NCBI GenBank assembly: GCA_021812265.1
Contig: JAKAOI010000189.1
Location: 1 to 5,371, forward strand
Length of the DNA: 5,371 nt
Direction: 5' to 3'
Origin: Chloroflexota bacterium
GTDB lineage: Bacteria; Chloroflexota; Ktedonobacteria; Ktedonobacterales; JACDGC01
The notes beneath the pieces were generated by a model. That model saw only the letters and a list, made by a program, of their open reading frames with translations, was not told where the DNA came from and searched no databases. The translations under genes and the position numbers were made by a program. Shown here in pieces: positions 1 through 5,371 of the stretch (the stretch's first letter is position 1; each line of letters starts with the position of its first letter).

Positions 1-1238
1 CCGGCAGCGGGGCCTTTATTTCGGGCAATGGCGATATTGTAACGGCCGACCATGTGGTAAATACGCCTATAGGAGATTTACAAGCAGGCGCATTAGCGCA
101 ATTAGGCGCACAGGTCGCTGCAGACCTAACCTCGAAATGCGGCCACAGCGCCGCAGCAAGTGATATTTTTACAATGTATCAACAAAATCCGCTGCAATTT
201 GCGTTCACATTTGCGGCGCCACAAAGTACGGCGTGGTTTGGCGCAGCTTACGCCGGATCATATCCCAATATCAGCCCGCTGCAAATTCGGCAAATGCCGC
301 TGACTATTGAAGCGGAATCTTCCTACTCATTCAATGATTTGGCGATTGTGCGCGCAAATATTCAAAACACGCCCATGCTTACCATTGGCGCCAGCGCCGA
401 CGTTGCCCCAACAGATACATTAATGGCGTTAGGATTCCCTGGAAACGCCGATCTTGCAGGAGCCATCAATTTAGAAAACGCTAATAATTTTTTAGACGCA
501 TCTATCAATCCCGTGTTTGTCAGCGCGATAAAAACTAATAGCGATGGCGCGCCGCTGCTTCAGGTAAGCGGTAATATCGAACACGGTGACAGCGGCGGTC
601 CGGTAATCAACTCACATGGCAATTTAGTTGGTGTTGTCAGTTTTGCCATCGCCGTTTCTGATCCCAATAATGTTGGCGAAACCCGTTTTTTGCAAGCCTC
701 CGCCAGTATTGCGCCGCTGCTTGCCGCCGCGCATGTTACCAATACGCCAGATTTGCTGCAAACACAGTGGGCGCGCGCTATGAATGATTTTGCCGCTGCC
801 ACCACCACACAGCAATGGAACACCGCCGCCGCTGAGTTCAACGCGCTGGTAAAGCAATATCCAAATTTCGGCGGAGCGCAAGCATACGCGCAATATGCGC
901 AACGGCAAGCTTCAGCCGCCCCGCTCAGCGTTTTTTATTCCAATGGCTTGAGTGATCAGGTGTTTACGATTATTCTTATCGGGTTAGCTGCGCTGGCGAT
1001 TTTGCTGCTGTACAGCACCCTGACAGTTCTGCTGCTGCGCGCGCGCCGCAAACAAAAAGTTGTTAAAAAGAAGTTTATTCGGCGGAATCCCGAGACTCTC
1101 GCCGAACCATCACTGCAGCCACAGGCAGCCCCCGTACCGCCGCGTTTCGCAAACGGCTGGAAAACTACGCCACTCTATCTGCCCCCAACATCTGCCAGCG
1201 TGGAATCGCCTAGCTGGAGCCGCTCAGCCGCGGCGTAG
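1..1238 (+). CDS. Membrane-anchored trypsin-like serine protease, 5' end outside window
   Basis: The frame is open from base 3 to the TAG at 1236-1238 and gives 411 visible residues. The first ones, GSGAFISGNGDIVTADHVV, are the classic block around the catalytic histidine (codon 51-53). A GTG start at 54 would delete that histidine, so the gene begins off the left edge. Asp is in NDLAIV (codon 336-338) and Ser in GDSGGP (codon 591-593), completing the His-Asp-Ser triad of the S1/trypsin-2 fold. After the protease domain there is an Ala-rich helical stretch with one TPR-like unit (W..A...F..L...YP.F..A, about 785-900). A single membrane helix follows at about 960-1037, then a basic RARRKQKVVKKK stretch and a proline-rich tail of about 50 residues. 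By the positive-inside rule the protease would face outward and the tail the cytoplasm. The substrate is unknown. There is no PDZ domain in the visible part, so this is not a typical DegP/HtrA protein. Confidence 0.9.
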   Translation, partial: GSGAFISGNGDIVTADHVVNTPIGDLQAGALAQLGAQVAADLTSKCGHSAAASDIFTMYQQNPLQFAFTFAAPQSTAWFGAAYAGSYPNISPLQIRQMPLTIEAESSYSFNDLAIVRANIQNTPMLTIGASADVAPTDTLMALGFPGNADLAGAINLENANNFLDASINPVFVSAIKTNSDGAPLLQVSGNIEHGDSGGPVINSHGNLVGVVSFAIAVSDPNNVGETRFLQASASIAPLLAAAHVTNTPDLLQTQWARAMNDFAAATTTQQWNTAAAEFNALVKQYPNFGGAQAYAQYAQRQASAAPLSVFYSNGLSDQVFTIILIGLAALAILLLYSTLTVLLLRARRKQKVVKKKFIRRNPETLAEPSLQPQAAPVPPRFANGWKTTPLYLPPTSASVESPSWSRSAAA

Positions 1239-1241
1239 CAG

Positions 1242-1275
1242 AAAAAAAATTGGCGATGTGGGCGCTGTTACCAAT
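1242..1275 (-). terminator. Possible weak intrinsic terminator for the membrane-protein gene
   Basis: Read on the minus strand, CCAAT/ATTGG arms (1271-1275 and 1249-1253) can pair across a 17-base loop and run straight into a tract of eight T (plus-strand A at 1242-1249). The stem is only five base pairs, so the hairpin is weak; the T tract is the stronger part of the evidence. It lies about 65 bases beyond the stop codon of the minus-strand gene, in the 102-bp gap between two convergent genes, which is where a terminator is expected. No equally good signal is seen for the plus-strand protease gene. Confidence 0.3.
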
Positions 1276-1340
1276 CTCACCGTCCACATCACAAACTTGG
1301 CCAGAGAAAGCCCCCGCATAGTTATTTCCGCATAAAAGAA

Positions 1341-2648
1341 TCAGCGTTTTTTTAACTGCGCGCGAATGGTTTCATACACAATAAAAATAACAAACGCCAG
1401 CAGCGCTAACACCGACGCCGGCCCAACCTGAAACGGCATAGCAGGATTCAGATGGTTAAAGAATAGAATAAACGCATTAATGCAGGAAAGGCTTAAAAAG
1501 AAAATAAATAGGGTAAGGGCAACAGCTCTTCCCGCCATACCAAAGACATTAATGGCCCGGCGGATAATAATAGCGTCATGTTCGGCAACTGATACCGCTG
1601 CTATCACCGCTAAAACCGAAATAATCCCAAGAGCTAGGCCAAAAAACGCCAACCCATAGTTGCTTAAACTTTGAAATGGATTAAACAGCTTTCCAATACA
1701 TGTAACAGTGTTGGGACAAGCTTGCCCGGCGCTTTGCGCAAAATAAGATGTAAATTGACCGGAAAACAAGGCCATGCTGAAAGCGGGAATAATCCACACC
1801 AACGGGCTGAGGGTTAACCGCAATGACAACAATACTTCATTAAAACTGTCTCCGGAAATATTTTTAATTTCGCTCTGGAATCTATGCCAAGCAGATCCGT
1901 TTGGCGGCTGGCTGATAGTGCCGGAACCCACAGCAGCAATCATACCGATCATGCCCAGCAGCAGCAGCGTAATAGCCAATGCGCCAAAACCCAGCGCGGC
2001 GTCTAGCGTAGGCAGCGGAGATGGCAGCGGGGCAGGTATAGGAAGATTAGCAAATTGAATAAAGCCGGAAGGACAGGATGTTTGAATGAGATTGCAGCCA
2101 AATTGATTTAATAGGCTTAAGAGTCCCCATGAAGTAAACAATAATATGGCAAGACCGGTAAAATCTATGGCTAACTGATTAGGGGACAGCGACCCATATT
2201 TTCGCTGCGACGCGCGAATGCGAGCAGATGACGCGCTGGCGTCTAGCGGTACGCTGTCCTGCCGCCGGCGATCTATCGCGTCATAAATAAAAATACCGAA
2301 CAGCAATAATTCAATGATGACATAAAGAGAAGGTTTGTGCGCAAGCTGCCCCAAAAAAGAATTGCTGTAAAAAACGATGCCGGCGGCGTAAACCAGTGAT
2401 AAAGCGCTGGTTATGCCAAGATAGATGAGTCTTGCTGCCGAACGGCTTTCCGCAATGATTGCTTGCAGCCCCAGCAAAAGAAGGCTGAAAAAAATATATA
2501 ATGGCAATGCTCGGTCGGGGTTATTGCCGCGGCGAAATATATCAAACCCTGTGATGAGAAATGTTCCATATCCAAACAGAGCAAGAATTGGAAGGGATAT
2601 GCGCGCCGGCGGAAAATGCAGGGATAATTTCCCAGTTGAATCAGGCAT
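1341..2648 (-). CDS. Polytopic membrane protein of unknown function, about ten transmembrane helices
   Basis: I do not recognise this family. The start MPDSTGK (ATG at 2648-2646) is chosen because AAGGAG lies nine bases upstream. The ATG 27 bases earlier (2675) would place that ribosome binding site inside the gene. This gives 435 residues, ending in RAQLKKR. Hydrophobic segments lie at roughly 18-35, 48-65, 74-95, 108-123, 161-181, 217-241, 274-294, 329-353, 374-397 and 407-426. Arg/Lys-rich loops after even-numbered helices, such as DAIDRRRQD after the fourth, and the basic C-terminus suggest both ends are cytoplasmic. Two predicted outer loops each carry a close cysteine pair (CNLIQTSC and CPNTVTC), and a proline-rich linker (PIPAPLPSPLP) precedes helix six. 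No transporter, kinase or enzyme motif is visible. The gene converges on the protease gene, so they do not share an operon. A shared role at the membrane would be speculation. Confidence 0.8.
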   Translation of the reverse strand: MPDSTGKLSLHFPPARISLPILALFGYGTFLITGFDIFRRGNNPDRALPLYIFFSLLLLGLQAIIAESRSAARLIYLGITSALSLVYAAGIVFYSNSFLGQLAHKPSLYVIIELLLFGIFIYDAIDRRRQDSVPLDASASSARIRASQRKYGSLSPNQLAIDFTGLAILLFTSWGLLSLLNQFGCNLIQTSCPSGFIQFANLPIPAPLPSPLPTLDAALGFGALAITLLLLGMIGMIAAVGSGTISQPPNGSAWHRFQSEIKNISGDSFNEVLLSLRLTLSPLVWIIPAFSMALFSGQFTSYFAQSAGQACPNTVTCIGKLFNPFQSLSNYGLAFFGLALGIISVLAVIAAVSVAEHDAIIIRRAINVFGMAGRAVALTLFIFFLSLSCINAFILFFNHLNPAMPFQVGPASVLALLAFVIFIVYETIRAQLKKR

Positions 2649-2657
2649 ATGCTGTTG

Positions 2658-2663
2658 CTCCTT
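2658..2663 (-). promoter_or_regulatory. Ribosome binding site setting the membrane-protein start
   Basis: AAGGAG on the minus strand, nine bases upstream of the ATG at 2648-2646. It decides between two in-frame ATG codons: the upstream one at 2675 has no comparable site before it. Confidence 0.75.
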
Positions 2664-2736
2664 AATAATGAGCATTGCATGGCTATCGGCGAACCGCTAT
2701 GCATGAATGCTCTATCAAATATATTTGCCAAAAAGG

Positions 2737-2748
2737 TAAAATAAGTGT
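2737..2748 (+). repeat. Left arm of a perfect 12-bp inverted repeat
   Basis: TAAAATAAGTGT here is exactly the reverse complement of ACACTTATTTTA at 3051-3062. The outer edges are 326 bases apart. The role is unknown: it could be the end of a small non-autonomous element, a pair of protein-binding sites, or chance in AT-rich DNA. Confidence 0.5.
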
Positions 2749-2982
2749 CTGCCAGCCATGTGATGCGCCTGAATTTGGTCATCCTCCTGATGTTGCGCTA
2801 ATCCGCAATGGTGTATTGCAGATATTGCAGAGGTTGATCGCTTAGTATATCTGTTGCCTTTCTCTTGCCAAGTAGTATTAAGGTATCCGCACGGAGCCGG
2901 AATGTTCCTTCCTCTGACTTCATCAGCGCAAGATAGGCTGCATTTTTACAGAGATAACGCGAAACAATAATACTTATGGGGT

Positions 2983-2991
2983 ATTATAACA
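2983..2991 (-). promoter_or_regulatory. Possible extended -10 promoter reading toward the membrane-protein gene
   Basis: The minus strand reads TGTTATAAT, a perfect TATAAT with the TGn extension of sigma-70-type extended -10 promoters. No good -35 box lies 17 bases upstream. A transcript from here would have a leader of about 330 bases before the ATG at 2648. In such AT-rich DNA a TATAAT can arise by chance, so this is a candidate only. Confidence 0.25.
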
Positions 2992-3050
2992 CAATATTTA
3001 TTGATATTAGAATAGTACAATACACATAAAATAATCAAGCGTACAGTAAA

Positions 3051-3062
3051 ACACTTATTTTA
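3051..3062 (-). repeat. Right arm of a perfect 12-bp inverted repeat, overlapping the lysR stop
   Basis: ACACTTATTTTA is the exact reverse complement of the copy at 2737-2748. It contains the TAA stop codon of the lysR remnant (3062-3060), so the last bases of that gene belong to the repeat. Confidence 0.5.
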
Positions 3063-3915
3063 AAATTTTATCGCCAATTCCTGCGCTACCTGAAAAAACG
3101 CCTGCATAGCCGCCGTTTCAGGATGACCTTTTCTGCGGCAAAACGCCATAGTGCGACTTAATTCAGGCTCATAAATTGTCACTGCGGCAACGCCAAGCCG
3201 CGACGCGCCTTCAAACGCCAGCCTTGGCGCCAAGCTAACCCCAAGATCTGCAGCAACCATGCGCAGCACCGTCTCCATTTCGCCGCCTTCCAGCGCAATA
3301 CGCGGCTCAAAGCCGGCGGCGCGACACCCAAATAGTGTGGCCGACCGTAAGTGATAGCTGGAGCGATATAAAATAAAAGGAATATCCCGCGCCAATTTCA
3401 ATGGAATCGGCCCATTTGCGCAATGGGCGATTCTGCCGCAGCAGCCAGCATCAGCGGCTCGGTAAACAGCGGCGCAACTTCCAGCGTATCGGTGTTTTCC
3501 GGCTGAACCATAATGCAGCAGTCAATACTGCCGCGCGTCAATAACGTGGTTAGCGTTCCGGCGCCGCTTTCGCGCAAACGGATATCAATATGCGGATAAC
3601 GTTTCAAAAATTCTGCTAAAGTTTTTGGCAGCATATGCGCTGCAATAGTTGGTGTAGCCCCGATAACTAATTGCCCGGAGATAATTCCTTTTGCAAATAG
3701 CATATCATACCGCGTCAATTGCAATTCACGCTGAATATGCTGCGCCCGCATCAAAAATGCTTTTCCCGCTTCGGTTAACTGAATGGTTTTGCCGCGGCGC
3801 GCAAACAGCAAAACCCCCATTTCCTGCTCCAATCTGCCTATAGCCTGACTCACCGCCGGCTGCGCTATGCCTAAACTCTGCGCCGCATGGGTAAAATGAT
3901 TCAATCGGCAAACTT
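3060..3915 (-). pseudogene. LysR-family transcriptional regulator, disrupted by an insertion and a frameshift
   Basis: LysR proteins have an N-terminal winged helix-turn-helix and a periplasmic-binding-like effector domain. The remnant starts at VCRLNHFTHAAQSLG, inside the first helices of the DNA-binding domain. It continues through the hallmark IAQPAVSQAIGRLEQEMG and LFARRGK..QLTEAG into the effector domain. The missing first 12-15 codons are replaced upstream by the transposon end. Near 3409-3413 the frame breaks: one frame ends in AQMGRFH-stop (TGA at 3400-3398), while the family pattern resumes in the next frame as KLARDIPFILY. Restoring one base so that GGGCC becomes GGGCCC gives AQMGPIPLKLARDIPF with no break, so a one-base deletion is the simplest explanation. 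Visible residues total about 284; with the missing start this reaches about 297, normal for the family. The regulated gene is not visible. Sequencing error at the short G/C run could mimic the frameshift but not the insertion. Confidence 0.88.
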
Positions 3916-4060
3916 GTGACGACTCCCCATGGGAAAACCCAGGGGCTTCTAGGACGCAAGGCCCAAGCACGCTCGTCCACGTGCCAAGATATTCAAAGCA
4001 GCATTCACATCTCTATCAAGAATCAATCCACATTCTAGACAATGATAGATCCGATCGGCC
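3916..4060 (-). ncRNA. Predicted TnpB guide RNA (omega/reRNA) scaffold at the element's right end
   Basis: In characterised IS200/IS605 elements the guide RNA scaffold derives from the 3' end of tnpB plus the right end, and the guide is whatever lies immediately past the element. Here the tnpB stop (3951-3949) is followed within a few bases by a strong hairpin and then by lysR sequence, as expected. The 3' edge of the scaffold at 3916 follows the inferred element end. The 5' edge inside tnpB is a guess, because processing cannot be read from sequence. The following bases, from AAGTTTGCCGATTGAA onward (3915 downward), would be the guide. Confidence 0.5.
3925..3945 (-). repeat. Right-end subterminal hairpin of the insertion sequence
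   Basis: On the minus strand CCCCTGGG, a TTTT loop and CCCATGGGG form an eight-pair stem with one bulged T. Such imperfect hairpins near the element ends are what TnpA binds in the IS200/IS605 family, and the same segment ends the TnpB guide RNA. It starts four bases beyond the tnpB stop codon and ends nine bases before the inferred element boundary. Confidence 0.8.
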
Positions 4061-5178
4061 AGAGTAAGGTCCGTTTTGCGATGCCCACAGCCAGAACAAT
4101 CTTGTGTGGTATATGCAGGATTCACAGCAATGAATGCACGTCCGGCCCATTCTGCCTTGATGTGCAATAATTCTGCAAATTGTCCCCACGCTACATCATG
4201 AATGCTCTTTGCTAGGGTATGGTTGTGTACCATATGAGAAATATTCAAGTCTTCGATGGCAATCACGGCAAACTGATTCACAATAGCCCGACTTTTTTGG
4301 TGGGTAAAATCATCTCGTTTCCAGGTACTACGCTCGTGAATGCGAGACACCACCTTCCGACGCTGCTGGCGTTTTTTCCAGGTGATATGTTCTTGGTGAT
4401 CACGACAAACAAGTTGCCAGAGAGTTTGTTCATCGCTCTCAGGATGGTCTCTTTTCATGCGTTGAGTGACTTCCTGGCGGGTGGCTTTGTGCCTATCCAG
4501 GGCAATCTGATGGTTGCGTTGCGCCTTTGCCAGTTCCTTTTCTTCCATACGAAAGAAATGCGGTGTGTCGATTTTCTGCTCATCAGAGCAGGCAGCAAAC
4601 GTCTTGAGTCCGACATCAATACCGACTTCTTTCCCAGTTGGTGGAAGGGGTGTTGGCTCCCATTCACAGGCTATTGACACAAACCATTTGCCGGTTGCTG
4701 TCCGACGCATACAGGCTGTTTTGGGCGTACCCTCCAATGGTCGATGATACATGATCTTCACATCCCCAACTTTCGAGAAGGTGATCCGTTTCAGGGTGTT
4801 CGTGAGCCGCACTCCATTCTCCCATTGAGGATAGGTCAGGCTATCATATCGCCCTTTGCCTTTGAACCGAGGATATCCTGGTGTTTCTCCTGCCTTGCGT
4901 CTCCGAAAGAAGGCATCCATGGCGTGCTTCATTCGCAAGGTAACATCCTGCAATACTTGTGAATGGATATTCTTGAGTCCAGGTCGTTGCTCGGCTTTCA
5001 GTACAGGAAGCTCGGCTTTCTGGTCATAATACTCCACCATTTCCTGACGTTCTTCCCAGGCCACCTTCCGTTCCGCCAACAAGGTATTCCAGAGCCATCG
5101 GAGTTCTTCCAATTGCTGCTTCAAGAGGGTTTCTTGTTTTTTTGTAGGATAGAGTCGATATTTGAACGTCTTGAGCAT
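3949..5178 (-). CDS. tnpB: RNA-guided endonuclease TnpB (IS200/IS605 OrfB), full length
   Basis: TnpB cuts DNA next to a short target motif using a guide RNA made from its own element's right end. The start is the ATG at 5178-5176, giving the family-typical MLKTFKYRLYPTKKQ with AAGGA seven bases upstream. A longer frame from 5265 only runs through tnpA out of frame. The 409 residues include the N-terminal helix-turn-helix/OrfB_IS605 region (about 1-130, with PGYPRFKGKGRYDS). RuvC-I is EVGIDVGLKTF (catalytic D188), RuvC-II is IAIEDLNI (E309), and the zinc finger is CSGCG...YHCLECG (C361, C364, C380, C383). RuvC-III is DRDVNAALNI (D390, with D388 nearby). All key residues are present, so the protein is probably active. 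The segment between D188 and E309 is long and highly charged (about 210-290). The tail stops soon after RuvC-III (ARGRACLGLAS). The gene overlaps tnpA by one base. Confidence 0.95.
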   Translation of the reverse strand: MLKTFKYRLYPTKKQETLLKQQLEELRWLWNTLLAERKVAWEERQEMVEYYDQKAELPVLKAEQRPGLKNIHSQVLQDVTLRMKHAMDAFFRRRKAGETPGYPRFKGKGRYDSLTYPQWENGVRLTNTLKRITFSKVGDVKIMYHRPLEGTPKTACMRRTATGKWFVSIACEWEPTPLPPTGKEVGIDVGLKTFAACSDEQKIDTPHFFRMEEKELAKAQRNHQIALDRHKATRQEVTQRMKRDHPESDEQTLWQLVCRDHQEHITWKKRQQRRKVVSRIHERSTWKRDDFTHQKSRAIVNQFAVIAIEDLNISHMVHNHTLAKSIHDVAWGQFAELLHIKAEWAGRAFIAVNPAYTTQDCSGCGHRKTDLTLADRIYHCLECGLILDRDVNAALNILARGRACLGLAS

Positions 5179-5371
5179 TATCGATCCTTTTGGGTTTCCA
5201 CATAGCGTTGTAACGTTTCCCACGTTACTCCGCCAACCGTTGCCACAAAATACGAGTTCGTCCACAGTGATGGCAATCGCCGCTTCAGGGAAGGAAGCAG
5301 CTGATGAGAAGAATATCCTTTGAGCAACTTGATGAGACGATGGATTCCAAATTGTGGATCACATCCAACCA
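5178..5371 (-). CDS. tnpA: IS200-type Y1 (HUH) transposase TnpA, C-terminal part only
   Basis: This single-strand transposase cuts and rejoins the element ends through a tyrosine-DNA link. The minus-strand frame starting with the codon at 5369 is open from the edge to the TAA at 5180-5178 and gives 63 residues beginning VGCDPQFGIHRLIKLLKGYS. It continues with LKRRLPSLWTNSYFVATVGG, the conserved C-terminal block of IS200/IS605 TnpA, then LQRYVETQK. There the Tyr (codon 5204-5202) is the predicted nucleophile. The HUH histidines and the start lie outside the window. The stretch between KGYSSHQL and LKRRLP is a few residues shorter than I expect for relatives (often about LRQEFP); this may be natural variation. 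The stop overlaps the tnpB start as TAATG. Confidence 0.9.
   Translation of the reverse strand, partial: VGCDPQFGIHRLIKLLKGYSSHQLLPSLKRRLPSLWTNSYFVATVGGVTWETLQRYVETQKDR
5185..5189 (-). promoter_or_regulatory. Ribosome binding site of tnpB inside the tnpA 3' end
   Basis: AAGGA on the minus strand, six bases before the tnpB ATG (5178-5176) and within the last codons of tnpA (QKDR-stop). It fixes the tnpB start and, with the TAATG overlap, suggests translational coupling. Confidence 0.7.

Larger units (their letters stand above)
2649..3059. other. Intergenic region without a convincing gene
   Basis: About 410 bases separate the start of the membrane-protein gene from the stop codon of the lysR remnant. 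Both genes read leftward, so this holds the leader of one and the trailer of the other. The right 100 bases (2961-3060) contain only 23 G/C by hand count and are much richer in AT than the neighbouring genes. The region contains a possible minus-strand extended -10 promoter and most of a perfect 12-bp inverted repeat pair, both listed separately. A plus-strand frame of 48 codons (2699-2845) has no ribosome binding site and is not called. No tRNA or other structured RNA was recognised. Confidence 0.6.
3916..5371 (-). mobile_element. IS200/IS605-family insertion sequence, right end present, left end outside window
   Basis: The element comprises tnpA (Y1 HUH transposase, partial), tnpB and a subterminal right-end hairpin, all on the minus strand. 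It is inserted in the same orientation as the lysR gene it interrupts. The right boundary is placed after GTCGTCAC (3923-3916). It lies between the end of the hairpin and the first bases that fit the lysR frame, and could be off by a few bases. Elements of this family move as single strands, insert 3' of a short target motif, make no target duplication and have hairpins rather than terminal inverted repeats. The left end and target motif should lie beyond 5371, next to the first codons of lysR. Confidence 0.88.

Noticed and set aside
1060..1335. Plus-strand frame of 91 codons across the protease end, considered as the true C-terminus after a frameshift
   Set aside because: The main frame gives a plausible basic and Pro-rich tail, while the alternative has no recognisable motif and shows no sign of a frameshift joint.
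2411..2782. Minus-strand frame of 123 codons preceded by AGGAGG
   Set aside because: The AGGAGG touches the ATG with no spacing, and most of the frame overlaps the membrane-protein gene out of frame. The translation shows no recognisable domain.
3001..3030. Plus-strand TTGATA with CATAAA 18 bases later as a promoter
   Set aside because: It would read only antisense into lysR, and such matches are expected by chance in DNA this AT-rich.
3030..3059. Hairpin AAGTG...CGCTT after the lysR stop as a terminator
   Set aside because: The stem has five pairs including a G-T pair, and no clean T tract follows.
3060..3401. Separate 113-residue gene starting with TTG at 3401
   Set aside because: It is the C-terminal half of the LysR effector domain, split off by the one-base frameshift. 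The overlap with the upstream stop is a by-product of the deletion.
3916..3970. Start codon at 3970 for the lysR reading frame, giving an apparent 190-residue protein
   Set aside because: The first 19 or so residues come from the transposon end and the tnpB 3' end. They do not resemble a LysR N-terminus.
4219..4677. Plus-strand frame of 152 codons
   Set aside because: It lies entirely antisense to tnpB within well-supported RuvC-coding sequence and has no domain signature.
5179..5265. Upstream ATG at 5265 that would add 29 residues to TnpB
   Set aside because: That stretch is the tnpA 3' end read in the wrong frame. The family N-terminus MLKTFKYRLYPT and a ribosome binding site mark the ATG at 5178.

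Overview
The window looks like bacterial chromosome with a transposon at its right end. Nothing fixes the species. The IS200/IS605 element with a long TnpB, the clear Shine-Dalgarno sites, and a surface trypsin-like protease next to a large orphan membrane protein would suit a Chloroflexota (Ktedonobacteria-like) or similar host, but this is a weak guess.

Left part (1-1340): the 3' part of a plus-strand gene for a membrane-anchored trypsin-like serine protease. The reading frame is open to the left edge, and the catalytic histidine lies just upstream of the first in-frame GTG, so the gene starts outside the window. It is followed by a 102-bp convergent gap with a possible terminator. Middle (1341-2648): a minus-strand gene for a polytopic membrane protein of unknown function with about ten membrane segments. 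Its start is set by an AAGGAG ribosome binding site. Then comes about 410 bp without a convincing gene (2649-3059). It becomes very AT-rich towards its right end and is bracketed by a perfect 12-bp inverted repeat.

Right part (3060-5371): a minus-strand lysR-type regulator gene that is broken twice. A one-base deletion in a GGGCCC-like run splits the effector-binding domain. An IS200/IS605-family element has also inserted into the start of the DNA-binding domain, removing roughly the first dozen codons, which should lie beyond the right edge. The element lies in the same orientation as lysR. It carries the 3' end of a Y1 (HUH-type) tnpA overlapping tnpB by one base (TAATG), a full-length tnpB with all RuvC and zinc-finger residues, and a right-end hairpin that should form the 3' end of the TnpB guide RNA. 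The left end lies outside the window.

The genes do not form one pathway. The main biological unit is the TnpA/TnpB element. If its right end is placed correctly, its guide RNA would carry lysR sequence and direct TnpB to the uninterrupted lysR allele, which is the expected way such elements retain themselves. I see no CRISPR array, tRNA or rRNA. The TnpB system itself belongs to a known class; its less usual features are an enlarged segment between RuvC-I and RuvC-II and the double-hit regulator target.
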